Source of the DNA: Cellulomonas iranensis NBRC 101100 = JCM 18110 | GTDB taxonomy: Bacteria > Actinomycetota > Actinomycetes > Actinomycetales > Cellulomonadaceae | Direction: 5' to 3' | Length of the DNA: 33,575 bases | NCBI RefSeq assembly: GCF_001552375.1 | Contig: NZ_BCRB01000039.1 | Location: 1-33,575 of the forward strand | Translations under genes and position numbers: made by a program | Notes under the pieces: generated by a model | What the model saw: only the letters and a program-made list of their open reading frames with translations | The model's database searches: none | Told to the model about the DNA's origin: nothing | Shown here: one piece after another, positions 17,269 through 26,077 of the stretch | Layout: each line of letters starts with the position of its first letter | How positions within the stretch are numbered: the first letter of the stretch is position 1

Positions 17269-18081
17269 GTGCTGACAGTCGCCACGGTCAACGTCAACGG
17301 GATCCGCGCCGCGTTCCGGCGCGGCATGGGGGAATGGCTCGACGTCCGCAAGCCGGACGTGCTGCTGCTGCAGGAGGTGCGCGGCAGCGACGAGATCCTC
17401 GCCGACCACCTCTCGCCCGACGAGTGGCACCTCGCGCACGAGGCCGGCCACGCCAAGGGGCGGGCGGGCGTCGCGATCGCGACCCGGCTGCCCATGAGCG
17501 CCGTGCGGATCGGGCTCGGCACGGGTGTCACCGGGGACGCCGGCCGGTGGGTCGAGGCCGACCTCGAGGTCGCGGGGGAGGACGGGACACCCGCCCGGAC
17601 GCTGACGGTCGTGTCGGCGTACCTGCACTCCGGGACGGTCGGGACGCCGTCGATGGACGAGAAGTTCGCGTTCCTCGAGCACGTCACCGCGCGGCTCGCC
17701 GAGCTCGCGGCCGACGGGCGTCTCGCGGTGGTCGCGGGCGACGTGAACATCGCGCACCGCGAGGTCGACATCAAGAACTGGCGCGGCAACGTCAAGAAGG
17801 CGGGCTTCCTGCCCGAGGAGCGCGCCTACCTCGACCGCTGGTTCGACGACCTCGGGTGGCGCGACCTCGGTCGCGAGCACGGCGGCGACGGCCCCGGGCC
17901 GTTCACGTGGTGGTCGTGGCGCGGGCAGGCGTTCGACAACGACGCGGGCTGGCGCATCGACTACCAGCTGGCGACGCCGGCGCTCGCGGAGCTCGCACGC
18001 ACGGTGACGGTCGACCGTGCCGCGACGTACGACGCCCGGTTCTCCGACCACGCCCCGCTCGTCGCGGAGTACGCGCTCTGA
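17269..18081 (+). CDS. xth: exodeoxyribonuclease III / AP endonuclease
   Basis: A 270-aa Mg-dependent AP endonuclease and 3'-5' exonuclease for base-excision repair. Family motifs are NVNGIRAA (first metal-site strand), LLLQEVR (catalytic Glu), GRAGVAIATR, VVAGDVNIAH (catalytic Asp and Asn) and FSDHAPLVAEY (catalytic Asp-His). Length matches ExoIII. GTG 17269 is chosen because the conserved first beta strand begins at the second codon and a CAGGAT box lies 6 nt upstream. Its end faces the minus-strand ABC cluster across a shared hairpin. Confidence 0.94.
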   Translation: MLTVATVNVNGIRAAFRRGMGEWLDVRKPDVLLLQEVRGSDEILADHLSPDEWHLAHEAGHAKGRAGVAIATRLPMSAVRIGLGTGVTGDAGRWVEADLEVAGEDGTPARTLTVVSAYLHSGTVGTPSMDEKFAFLEHVTARLAELAADGRLAVVAGDVNIAHREVDIKNWRGNVKKAGFLPEERAYLDRWFDDLGWRDLGREHGGDGPGPFTWWSWRGQAFDNDAGWRIDYQLATPALAELARTVTVDRAATYDARFSDHAPLVAEYAL

Positions 18082-18088
18082 CCCCGCA

Positions 18089-18127
18089 CGACGGCGGCCC
18101 GCGGACCAGGTCCGCGGGCCGCCGTCG
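18089..18127. terminator. bidirectional hairpin between exonuclease III and the ABC permease gene
   Basis: A perfect 17-bp stem pairs 18089-18105 with 18111-18127 around a CCAGG loop. It is 8 nt past the exonuclease stop and 20 nt past the stop of the convergent permease gene, so it can serve both. Confidence 0.85.
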
Positions 18128-18147
18128 TCGCGAGGCGGAGGGGTCCG

Positions 18148-19395
18148 TCAGACCCCGCCGCGCAGCGCCGAGATCGGCTCGATCGACGCGGCCTTGAGCG
18201 ACGGGTACAGCCCCGCCAGCAGGCCGATGAACCCGCCCGCGAGGGCGGCGACGCCGACCATGCGCAGGTCGAGGATCGGGGTCCAGCTCTGCACGGCGGA
18301 CACGGTCGTCACGGCCGCGACGCCGAGCGCCGCGCCGACCATGCCGCCGAGCAGCCCGACCACCACGGACTCGACCATGAACTGCGCGGCGATCTGCCGC
18401 CGCGTCGCCCCCAGCGCGCGGCGCAGGCCGATCTCGCCGACCCGTTCGAGCACCGACAGCAGCGTGACGTTCGCGATGCCCACCCCGCCGATGAGGAGGG
18501 CGACGGCACCCAGGGCCAGGAAGATCGTGTTGATGTCCGCCTGGACGCTCTGGCGGACCGACGACGTCGACGGCGGTGCCTGGACCGTCACCGTCTCCGG
18601 AGAGTTCGGGTTCAGCGCGGTCGGCAGCTGGGACGCCACCACGGGGCCGGCGGCCACCGCGATGTGCAGGTGCAGCTCCTGCGCCGACGTGAGACCCAGG
18701 TCGGCGCGTGCGGTGCCCATCGGCAGGACCACGGCCGACCGCATGTCGGTGCGGCGCACCATGCCGTCCACCACGCCGATCACCTGGTAGGCGCGGTCGC
18801 CGATGAAGATCGACGGCTGGCGGTCGACCCGGCTCACCCCCAGGCGCTGCGCCGCGTCGACACCGAGCACCACGACGCGGTCGCCGCGCGCGTCGTGGCC
18901 CTCGTCGAAGAAGCGGCCCTGCACGACCCGCCCGTCGAGGGCGTCGAGCGCGTGCGCGGTCGTCGCCAGCAGCGTGGGGCTCGTGACCCGCGCCGCCGAC
19001 GGGTCGTGCACGGGCACGGCGGTGACGTCCCGGTCGCCGGCGTCGACCTCGGCGACGAGCGCGGCGGCGTCGACGCCGTTGAGCCGCTCGGCGCGGTCGG
19101 GCGCGTCCCACGGCAGCGGGGCGAGCGAGCGCTCGTTGCCGTCGAACCCGCGGTTGGTGGCCGGCTTCGCGACGGCCTGCGTCGCGGCCACCGCGTCGAA
19201 CTGCTTGTTGATCTGACCGGCCGCGGTCTGCGCGAGCCCGACCGTCACGACGACCGACGCGATGCCGAGCACCGTGCCGAGGATCGTGAGGACCAGACGG
19301 CCCGGCCGGGCGCCGATTCCGGCCGCCGCCTCGGCGAGCAGGTCGCGCGGGCCGAACCGGTCGGTGCGGGGCACGCGCTGCGCGACGGCGGTCAT
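18148..19395 (-). CDS. MacB-like ABC transporter permease (system 1)
   Basis: A 415-aa FtsX/MacB-type permease. One TM helix at about 33-56 (GRLVLTILGTVLGIASVVVTVGLAQ) is followed by a large extracytoplasmic MacB_PCD-like domain of about 220 residues and three TM helices near 288-310, 335-365 and 375-400. The segment VLERVGEIGLRRALGATRRQI is the cytoplasmic coupling helix typical of MacB. Its ATG overlaps the stop of the ATPase gene by 4 bp. MacB-type pumps do not import; they transmit force across the membrane to expel or extract peptides, antibiotics or lipoproteins. Confidence 0.92.
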   Translation of the reverse strand: MTAVAQRVPRTDRFGPRDLLAEAAAGIGARPGRLVLTILGTVLGIASVVVTVGLAQTAAGQINKQFDAVAATQAVAKPATNRGFDGNERSLAPLPWDAPDRAERLNGVDAAALVAEVDAGDRDVTAVPVHDPSAARVTSPTLLATTAHALDALDGRVVQGRFFDEGHDARGDRVVVLGVDAAQRLGVSRVDRQPSIFIGDRAYQVIGVVDGMVRRTDMRSAVVLPMGTARADLGLTSAQELHLHIAVAAGPVVASQLPTALNPNSPETVTVQAPPSTSSVRQSVQADINTIFLALGAVALLIGGVGIANVTLLSVLERVGEIGLRRALGATRRQIAAQFMVESVVVGLLGGMVGAALGVAAVTTVSAVQSWTPILDLRMVGVAALAGGFIGLLAGLYPSLKAASIEPISALRGGV

Positions 19396-20117
19396 GCGAT
19401 CTCCCGCAGGTGCCCGTCGGCGATGCGGACGCGCCGCTGCGCGCGCGCCGACACGTCGTCCTCGTGCGTGATGACGAGCAGCGTGAGGCCACCGGCGTGC
19501 AGCTCGTCGAACAGCTCGAGCACCGCCTCCGAGCTCTCCGAGTCCAGGTTGCCGGTCGGCTCGTCCGCGAGGAGCACGCGCGGCTGCGACACCACGGCCC
19601 GTGCGACGGCGGTGCGCTGGCGCTCGCCGCCCGACAGCACGGTCGGCGGGAAGTCGAGGCGGTGGGACAGGCCGACGCGTTCGAGCGCGGCGACGGCGCG
19701 GTCGCGGCGCTCCGCGCGCGGCACACCGCTGTAGATGGTCGCGAGCAGCACGTTCTCCAGCACCGAGCGGTGCGGCAGCAGGTGGAACGCCTGGAAGACG
19801 AAACCGATGTGCCCGGCCCGCAGCGCGGCCCGCTCGCGCTCGCCCGCGTGCGCCGTCGGGATGCCGTCGAGCAGGTACTCGCCGTCCGACGGCCGGTCCA
19901 GCAGGCCCAGCAGGTTGAGCAGCGTCGACTTCCCGGACCCCGAGGGCCCCACGACCGACAGGTACTCACCGGCGCCGACGCGCAGGTCGGCCGGGTGCAG
20001 GGCGTGCACGGGCGGGTCGCCGGGGAACTGGCGCGTCACGCCGCGCAGCTCGACGACCGGCGGGACCTCGGACGGCGACTCCGGGGGCGCGTCGCCGAGC
20101 AGGTCCAGGACCGTCAC
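19392..20117 (-). CDS. MacB/LolD-like ABC transporter ATPase (system 1)
   Basis: A 241-aa cytoplasmic ATPase with Walker A GPSGSGKST (about residue 57), Q-loop FVFQAFHLLPHRSVLENV, signature LSGGERQR, Walker B VLLADEPTGNLDS and H-loop LLVITHEDD. The LADEPTGNLD sequence is diagnostic of the LolD/MacB/FtsE group. It overlaps the adaptor stop and the permease start by 4 bp each, so the three proteins are translationally coupled and presumably made in fixed ratio. Confidence 0.94.
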   Translation of the reverse strand: MTVLDLLGDAPPESPSEVPPVVELRGVTRQFPGDPPVHALHPADLRVGAGEYLSVVGPSGSGKSTLLNLLGLLDRPSDGEYLLDGIPTAHAGERERAALRAGHIGFVFQAFHLLPHRSVLENVLLATIYSGVPRAERRDRAVAALERVGLSHRLDFPPTVLSGGERQRTAVARAVVSQPRVLLADEPTGNLDSESSEAVLELFDELHAGGLTLLVITHEDDVSARAQRRVRIADGHLREIA

Positions 20118-21766
20118 GCGTCCTCCCCGGACTCGTCCGACCCGTCGTCGCCACCGCCGCCGTCGGCTGCGGCGCTGACTCCCACGACGACGAGGTCGCC
20201 CGCCTTGAGCGGCTGCTTCGCGTCGCTGATCTCGACGAACCCCGAGGCCGCGAGGCCGGTGGTCACCTCGACGAGCGTGCTCGTGCCGTCCGCCATGACC
20301 TCGATCCGGCTCTCGCCGCCCGGTCCCGCGGTGAGCGCCGCGAGCGGGACCGCGAGGACCTCGCCGTCGGTCGAGCTGACGGGCACGCGCACGCGCACGT
20401 TGCTGCCCTGGATCGACGTGAGCTGCTCGGGCGTGAGGTCGCCGACCGTGAAGACGACCCGGCGGCGGTCGCCCGCGGGGGCCTTCGCGCCGTCGTCGGA
20501 CCCGGTGCCGGACGCGGCGTCCGGCTTCGCGTCGGGCTCCGTGACCTCGGCGACCGTCACGGGGACGTCGGCGCCGTCGACGCTCATGGTGCCGACCGTG
20601 CCGGGCGTGAGGAGCTCGGCGTCGGCGCGCGACGCGGTGGCGGTGACCTGCACCGTCGCGCCGGACACGCTCATGAACTTGCCCTGGACGACCCCGCCGC
20701 GCTCGACGGAGACGGCGTCGACGCGCCGCGGCAGCGACGGCAGGTACACGACCTCGTTGGCCGGCAGCGGGGTGAGCGCGTCGGTCTGCGCCTCGGCGAG
20801 CGCGTCGCGTGCGGCCTTGAGCTGGTCCTGGGCCGACCGCACGGCGTCACGCTCGGCGGTGGTGTCCGGCGCGACGTCGAGCGCGGCGCGCTCGGCCCGC
20901 GCCGTGCCGAGCGCGGACTCGGCGGCGACGAACGCCGGGGCCGCGCAGCTCGCGACCGAGGGGTCCCGGTACTGCGGGCCGGGCTCGGCGCCGTCGGGCG
21001 TCATCGGCACCGGAGGCTTCGCGCACTCCTGGCGCAGGTACGTCAGCTCGGCCTCGGCCACCCGCACGGCGCCGTCGAGCTGGGCGACCGACTGCCCCGC
21101 GGCGCCGCCCCGGCCCGCGGTCGCGAGCGCCGACTGCGCGCTGCGCACGCCGGCCTCCGCGCTGGTCACGGCCTCCTGCGCGGCGCGCACGGCGCCCGTG
21201 ACCTCCTCGCCGCCGGTGGGGGACTCGTAGCCGACCTTCTGGTACAGGGCGCGCACACCGGCGGCGGTGGTCGAGTCGTAGGTCGCACCCCCCGGGTCGC
21301 CGCCGTCGATCCCGACCGCGCGCAGCGCGGCCTTGAGCTGCTGCACGTCGGGCCCGGAGACCCCTGCGCGCAGCGTGCGGTACGTGGGCAGGTCGCCGGG
21401 CAGGGCGATCACGGGGCGGCCCGCGACCTCGAGCACCACGGTCGCGGGGTCGACGGTCGCGCCGACCTCCTTGACCTGACCGGTGACGACGGCCGGGCCG
21501 CCGAGGTCGCCGACCTCGACCGTGAGGTCGACCGGGTCGTCGTAGCCGACGTCGCCGCGCAGGACCACCTCGTTGCCGATGACGCGGCTCTCGACGGGGA
21601 CCGTGATGGGCCCGGCCGTGGGGGCGGCGGCGTTGGCGGCCGCCTGCCCGGGCGACACGATCAGGCGCGACAGCCCGAGGCCCGCCGCGAGGCACACCAC
21701 GGCGACGACGGCCATGGCGACGATGGTGCGGCGGCCGCCGCTGACATGGCTCGAGACCGTGCTCAC
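20114..21766 (-). CDS. peptidoglycan-binding HlyD/MacA-like adaptor (system 1)
   Basis: A 550-aa envelope protein. A single TM anchor lies at about 14-36. A beta-barrel/lipoyl-like region precedes a PG_binding_1-like domain at about 129-180 (TLRAGVSGPDVQQLKAALRAVG). Residues about 188-330 form Ala-rich coiled coils, split by an insert holding Cys248 and Cys274. The membrane-proximal beta domains follow, and the tail is acidic (DDGSDESGEDA). A PG-binding domain in a MacA-like adaptor is characteristic of Gram-positive actinobacteria. It follows the lipoprotein gene by 28 bp and overlaps the ATPase gene by 4 bp. Confidence 0.88.
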   Translation of the reverse strand: MSTVSSHVSGGRRTIVAMAVVAVVCLAAGLGLSRLIVSPGQAAANAAAPTAGPITVPVESRVIGNEVVLRGDVGYDDPVDLTVEVGDLGGPAVVTGQVKEVGATVDPATVVLEVAGRPVIALPGDLPTYRTLRAGVSGPDVQQLKAALRAVGIDGGDPGGATYDSTTAAGVRALYQKVGYESPTGGEEVTGAVRAAQEAVTSAEAGVRSAQSALATAGRGGAAGQSVAQLDGAVRVAEAELTYLRQECAKPPVPMTPDGAEPGPQYRDPSVASCAAPAFVAAESALGTARAERAALDVAPDTTAERDAVRSAQDQLKAARDALAEAQTDALTPLPANEVVYLPSLPRRVDAVSVERGGVVQGKFMSVSGATVQVTATASRADAELLTPGTVGTMSVDGADVPVTVAEVTEPDAKPDAASGTGSDDGAKAPAGDRRRVVFTVGDLTPEQLTSIQGSNVRVRVPVSSTDGEVLAVPLAALTAGPGGESRIEVMADGTSTLVEVTTGLAASGFVEISDAKQPLKAGDLVVVGVSAAADGGGGDDGSDESGEDA

Positions 21767-21794
21767 GATGAACTCTTCTGCTCGGTGCGTCGCG

Positions 21795-22799
21795 TCACTT
21801 CGACGCGGTCTGCTTGTCGGCGATCGCCTGGAGCTGCGCGCCGTACTTGTCCCACATGCGCTTCTCCAGCGCGAGGTTGGCCGCCTTCAGGGCGTCGGCG
21901 TACCCGGCGGAGTCCTTGCACTCCCAGTCCGCGGTCGCGAGCGCGATCTCCTTCTTCTTCAGCTCGGCCATCTTCGTGGCGTCGGGCTGGTAGTCGAAGT
22001 TCGCGAGCTCCTCGTCGGTGGCGCCCTCCGGCGGTGCGACCGAGTCGTACAGACCGCTGAGCTCGTCGTAGACGCTCTGCCGTGCCTCGTCGGGCGTCGC
22101 GAAGTCGTAGCCCGCGTCGGCGAGGCACGAGGCCCACTTCTCCTGCGCCTCACGGAGCTTCGGGTCGTCGGCCATGTTCTCGTACTCGGCGCTCATCTCG
22201 TCGCTGAGCTGCTTCATCGCCGGGTCGTCCCAGAGCTGGTTCTCCTCGTAGACCTCGTGCTGGGCCTTGCCCTGGCACCCGGCCTCCTCCCAGTTGTACT
22301 CGTACTCGGCCTCCGCCTCGGGGTCGGCGTCGGGGTCGACCTCGGGGGCCGCGCCGTACAGCGCCTCGTAGAACGCGGTCTGCTCGCCCTCGGACATGCC
22401 GGCGACGTAGTCGGCGTTGGGGTCGACCTGCTCCTCGCCGCTCGTGGCGCCGCCGAACAGCTCGTCGCTCGTCGACGCGCCGTAGCCGTACTGCTCCGCG
22501 AACTCGCGCGACTCCCAGTCGGGCGCGTCGTCGCCGCCCATGACGCCCTGCGACCCGGTCTGCGGGACGTTCGGGGAGTACTCGAAGCCCTCCTCGCTCA
22601 TGCACGCGGCGACGATCTCCTCGGCCCGGCGCTGCTGCTCGGTCGCCTCGTCCTGGTCGTAGGAGCCCCCGATCTTCTCGAAGAAGGCGGTCAGCGGGCC
22701 CGTCTCGGCGTCCGACGGCGACGAGTCCCCGCTCGTGCAGCCCGCGAGGACGAGCGCCGCGATCGCGGCGGCGACGGGCAGGACGGTGGTACGACGCAT
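21795..22799 (-). CDS. acidic Cys-motif lipoprotein of unknown function (system 1)
   Basis: A 334-aa lipoprotein with lipobox LAGC (Cys21). The mature part is strongly acidic and helical. Apart from Cys21 it has four Cys: C66, C175, C225 and C294. Three of them occur in the repeated motif C-x4-G-[F/Y]: CMSEEGF, CLADAGY and CKDSAGY. I do not recognise a named family. The ATG at 22799 is used because the lipoprotein signal begins there and AGAGG lies upstream. It heads the operon with the adaptor, ATPase and permease, so it may be the surface receptor, substrate carrier or immunity-like partner of that ABC system. Confidence 0.8.
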   Translation of the reverse strand: MRRTTVLPVAAAIAALVLAGCTSGDSSPSDAETGPLTAFFEKIGGSYDQDEATEQQRRAEEIVAACMSEEGFEYSPNVPQTGSQGVMGGDDAPDWESREFAEQYGYGASTSDELFGGATSGEEQVDPNADYVAGMSEGEQTAFYEALYGAAPEVDPDADPEAEAEYEYNWEEAGCQGKAQHEVYEENQLWDDPAMKQLSDEMSAEYENMADDPKLREAQEKWASCLADAGYDFATPDEARQSVYDELSGLYDSVAPPEGATDEELANFDYQPDATKMAELKKKEIALATADWECKDSAGYADALKAANLALEKRMWDKYGAQLQAIADKQTASK

Positions 22800-22878
22800 C
22801 GGTGGGCCTCTCGGAAGGGGTCGCGACGAGCGAGGATCGGGCACTCGGTCACCGACGCCCGCGACGGGCGTCACGGCG

Positions 22879-22884
22879 ACCCTA
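22879..22884 (-). promoter_or_regulatory. -10 box of the lipoprotein-led ABC operon
   Basis: Reads TAGGGT on the minus strand, giving a leader of about 73 nt before ATG 22799. A small hairpin (CCCCG-GTTG-CGGGG, 22891-22904) lies just upstream in the -35 zone. Confidence 0.4.
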
Positions 22885-22970
22885 GCGAAGCCCCGGTTGC
22901 GGGGTGGTCATTCTGCGGTATGAGACCGAGGCCGGGGTTGGCATCCTCGAGACGGGTGTCCGGGCCCAGG

Positions 22971-24179
22971 TCAGTAGCGGATCGCGTCGATCACCTTGAC
23001 GCGCACGGCGACCGTCGCGGGGATGAGCCCGGCCAGCGCTCCGACGCCGGTCGCGCACGCCAGGCCGACCAGCGCGGCCGAGACGGGGAACGGCGGGCGG
23101 TCCTGGATGCCCCCGCCGAACAGCACGTCGACGGGCACGTTCTTGATGACCGCGACCGCGAGCACGATGCCCACGAGCCCGGCCACGAGTGTCGCGACCA
23201 CCGACTCCATGAGCACGCCGAAGAAGATGCGCCCGGACGTCGCCCCGAACGACCGACGGATCCCGATCTCACGGATCCGGTGGCGCACGGTCACGAGGGC
23301 GATGTTCACGAGGCCCAGGCCGCCGAGCAGCAGGGCGATGCCCCCGACCCCGAGCGCGACCCACCGCGCAGCGCCGTCGAGCGCGCTGTACCCGGACCCG
23401 CGGTTGTCCCACACGCTGACCTGCCACCCGGGGAGCACGGCCGCGACGTCGCGCTCCAGCCGGTCGGACAGGTCGCCGGCGACCTCGGGCGGCACCCACA
23501 CCTTGAGGGTCGGCGCGGGCTGGCCCGGGCCGGTGGTCCCGGCAGGCACGTACCAGCGCACGAGCTGCTCGTACAGCACCATGGCCTGCGGCGTCTCGCC
23601 CTGCCAGCGCTGCGGCGTCACCCCGACGATCGCTGCGCGCACGGGGTGGTCGTCGCCGAGCAGGACGGTCGGGTGGCCTGCGAGGTCGTCGAGGCCGAGC
23701 GCGGCGAGGAACGCCGGGTTGACGACGAGCACGGGGGCGAACGCGTCGGCGTCGGCGTCGGCGAACCACCGCCCGTCCTCGACCGAGATGCGCTGCATGA
23801 CCGCGAGGTCGGGGTCCACGGCCCGCACGTCGACGCGCCGGGTGCCGTCGGGGAAGCGGAACGGGACCTGGGTGTACCAGTCGCGCGAGGCCCACGTGAT
23901 GTCGTAGCGCTCGAGGGCGCGCGCGTACGCGGCGTCGAGCTCGGTCGGCGCCGCCGCCTGCTCGGACTGCGGCCACGCGTCGACCCCGAGGGTGACCTGC
24001 CGGCCCGAGTCGCGTTCCAGGGTCTCGGCGTAGCCCTGCGTGAGCATCTGGACCGCCGCCGTCACGGCGGTGATCGCGGCGACCGCGACGGCCACGCCGA
24101 CGAGTGCGAGCAGGACCCGCAGCTTGTGCAGCCGCAGCTCGTCCCAGGCCTCGACGATCGCGCCGACGACCCCGGTCAC
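22971..24179 (-). CDS. MacB-like ABC transporter permease (system 2)
   Basis: A 402-aa FtsX/MacB-family permease. TM1 is at about 20-42 (LRVLLALVGVAVAVAAITAVTAAVQ), followed by an extracytoplasmic domain of about 220 residues and three C-terminal TM helices. The coupling segment VRHRIREIGIRRSFGATSGRIFF is typical. GTG 24179 overlaps the ATPase stop (GTGA). It shares architecture but only modest sequence with the system 1 permease, so the two are distinct paralogues rather than a recent tandem duplication. Confidence 0.9.
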   Translation of the reverse strand: MTGVVGAIVEAWDELRLHKLRVLLALVGVAVAVAAITAVTAAVQMLTQGYAETLERDSGRQVTLGVDAWPQSEQAAAPTELDAAYARALERYDITWASRDWYTQVPFRFPDGTRRVDVRAVDPDLAVMQRISVEDGRWFADADADAFAPVLVVNPAFLAALGLDDLAGHPTVLLGDDHPVRAAIVGVTPQRWQGETPQAMVLYEQLVRWYVPAGTTGPGQPAPTLKVWVPPEVAGDLSDRLERDVAAVLPGWQVSVWDNRGSGYSALDGAARWVALGVGGIALLLGGLGLVNIALVTVRHRIREIGIRRSFGATSGRIFFGVLMESVVATLVAGLVGIVLAVAVIKNVPVDVLFGGGIQDRPPFPVSAALVGLACATGVGALAGLIPATVAVRVKVIDAIRY

Positions 24180-24976
24180 GGCTGCACCTGCGCGGGGGCG
24201 GAGGGGCCGATCTCGGGCACGGCGGCGCCGGGGAGCCGGCGCGTCCCCGGCAGGGTCGGCACGTCGCCCACCCACTCGTGCGCCGCGCCGTGCAGGTCGA
24301 CGGGCACCAGGACGCCCTCGGCGAGCCGGTAGTGGCGCTGCGCGCGGGCCGCCACCGCCAGGTCGTGCGTGATGGTGACGAGCGCCGCACCGGTGATCGA
24401 CGCGATCTCGTCGAGCAGCGCCATGACCTCCTGGCCCGTCTCGACGTCCAGCGCGCCGGTCGGCTCGTCGGCGAGGATCACGCGCGGCCCGCGGACGAGC
24501 GCGCGGGCGATGGCGACGCGCTGCTGCTCGCCGCCCGACAGCTTCTCGGGCATGGTGTCGAGCCGGTCGCCCAGCCCGACGCGGTCGAGCATCTGCGCGG
24601 CGATCGCGCGCCGGCGCCAGAACTGCCGGCCCGGGGCGTACATCAGCGGTGCCGCGACGTTCTCCAGCGCGGTGCGACCCGGCAGCAGGTTGAACTGCTG
24701 GAACACGAAGCCGAAGTCGCGGCCCCGGCGGCGCGTGCGCTCCCGGCCGGACAGCCGCCCGATGGGGACGCCCTCGAGGCGGTACTCGCCGGCCGTGGGC
24801 GCGTCGAGGAGCCCGAGGATGTTGAGCAACGTCGACTTGCCGGTGCCGGAGCGCCCGACCACGGCGACGTGCTCGCCCGCCCCGACCGTCAGGGTCACGC
24901 CCCGCAGGATCTCGAGCAGGCGGTCGTCGGGCAGCCGCACCGACCGCGTCACCTCGGTGAGCTCGAGCAGGCTCAT
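24176..24976 (-). CDS. MacB/LolD-like ABC transporter ATPase (system 2)
   Basis: A 266-aa ATPase with Walker A GRSGTGKST, Q-loop FVFQQFNLLPGRTALENV, signature LSGGEQQRVAIA, Walker B VILADEPTGALD and H-loop VTITHD. The extra C-terminal tail of about 35 residues (HEWVGDVPTLPGTRRLPG and on) is not part of the standard NBD. It overlaps both neighbours by 4 bp. It clearly belongs to the LolD/MacB group. Confidence 0.93.
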   Translation of the reverse strand: MSLLELTEVTRSVRLPDDRLLEILRGVTLTVGAGEHVAVVGRSGTGKSTLLNILGLLDAPTAGEYRLEGVPIGRLSGRERTRRRGRDFGFVFQQFNLLPGRTALENVAAPLMYAPGRQFWRRRAIAAQMLDRVGLGDRLDTMPEKLSGGEQQRVAIARALVRGPRVILADEPTGALDVETGQEVMALLDEIASITGAALVTITHDLAVAARAQRHYRLAEGVLVPVDLHGAAHEWVGDVPTLPGTRRLPGAAVPEIGPSAPAQVQP

Positions 24977-26001
24977 CCGCCGCACACCCTCGGGTCGTAC
25001 TGGCTCGGGTCGGCGCAGTCGACCTCGCCCTCGCCGCCGGGGACCGGCACGAACTGCAGGACCTGGTCGCCCAGCGCGAGGCCCTCGGTGATCTGGACGA
25101 CCTCGCCGTCGGTCAGGCCGAGGCCCACGCTGCGCTGCTCGGGCTCGGCGTCGGGGGACGCGACGACCCACACGTTGCCGCGCTGGACGGTGCCCTGGAC
25201 CGCGGTGACGGGGACGACGACCGCGTCCGCGGCCGTCCCGTTGACGATCTCGAGGTCGGCGCCGAGGCCGGGGAACGCCGTGACGTCCGCGGGCACGGCG
25301 CACGTCACGGTGCCCGACGCCGACGCGCCGTCCGTGCCCGGCTCGGCGGGGTCGGCGCCCGGCGGCGGCGCGGCGGCGCCGACGCGCAGCTGCGTGCACA
25401 CGAACGGTGCGGGGCCACCCTTGAGGGTGACCTGGGCCTCGGTCGGCGCGCCGACGAGGCGGTACTGCTGGTCGGGCGTGAGCGTGCCGGTGACCGACAG
25501 CGACCCGGGGGCGACGTTGCCGAGCGTGTCGCCGACCGACACGACCTGGTCCTTGAGGGTCGGCAGTGACAGCGTCCCCGCGACCGGTGCCGTGACCTTC
25601 TCGAGGACGACCTTGGGGGCGCGCTCGGTCACCGTGGTCTCGCCCGTCTCGGGGTCGGTCCTGGTGAGCGGGTCGCGCGGGGTCTCCTGGCGGATCTCGA
25701 GGACGGGTGTGCCGGCGTCGACGTGCTGGCCGTCGGTCGCCAGCAGCGTCGACACCGTGCCGGCGAGCGTGGCGCGGACGGCGACCGGCGGGTCCGCGGC
25801 GACCGAGGCGGTGACCTTCACGGTGTTGGTGATGCTGCCCGTGGTCGCCTCGACGGTCGGCTCGACGACGCGGCCGGTGGGCTGCTCGCCGGTGGCCTGG
25901 GTGCTGACGTCGGCACCCGCGAACGCGATCTTCACGAGCGCGACGGCGATCACCGCCCAGACGAGCAGTCGCAGGCTGGGGAAGACGTATCGGCGGACCA
26001 C
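24973..26001 (-). CDS. HlyD/MacA-like adaptor with extracytoplasmic Cys pairs (system 2)
   Basis: A 342-aa envelope protein anchored by one TM helix at about 9-29. It has the lipoyl/barrel organisation of membrane-fusion proteins (VRATLAGTVSTLLATDGQHVDAGTPVLEI ... KVTAPVAGTLS), then a region with FVCTQ and VTCAVP, and a C-terminal DCADPSQYDPRVCGG. The four Cys suggest two disulfides outside the cell. No PG-binding domain is present, unlike the system 1 adaptor. GTG 26001 follows GAGGAG. It heads the second ABC operon. Confidence 0.85.
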   Translation of the reverse strand: MVRRYVFPSLRLLVWAVIAVALVKIAFAGADVSTQATGEQPTGRVVEPTVEATTGSITNTVKVTASVAADPPVAVRATLAGTVSTLLATDGQHVDAGTPVLEIRQETPRDPLTRTDPETGETTVTERAPKVVLEKVTAPVAGTLSLPTLKDQVVSVGDTLGNVAPGSLSVTGTLTPDQQYRLVGAPTEAQVTLKGGPAPFVCTQLRVGAAAPPPGADPAEPGTDGASASGTVTCAVPADVTAFPGLGADLEIVNGTAADAVVVPVTAVQGTVQRGNVWVVASPDAEPEQRSVGLGLTDGEVVQITEGLALGDQVLQFVPVPGGEGEVDCADPSQYDPRVCGG

Positions 26002-26077
26002 GGTGCGTGGTGCTCCTCACGGGGGTCGACGACGGACCGCGGCGACGGGAGGGCGCGTCGGCCACCTGGCGCGTCGC

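Noticed and set aside
18148..26001. Recent tandem duplication of one ABC cassette
   Set aside because: The two sets share order but differ in gene content, adaptor domains, lengths and sequence; they look like distinct paralogues.
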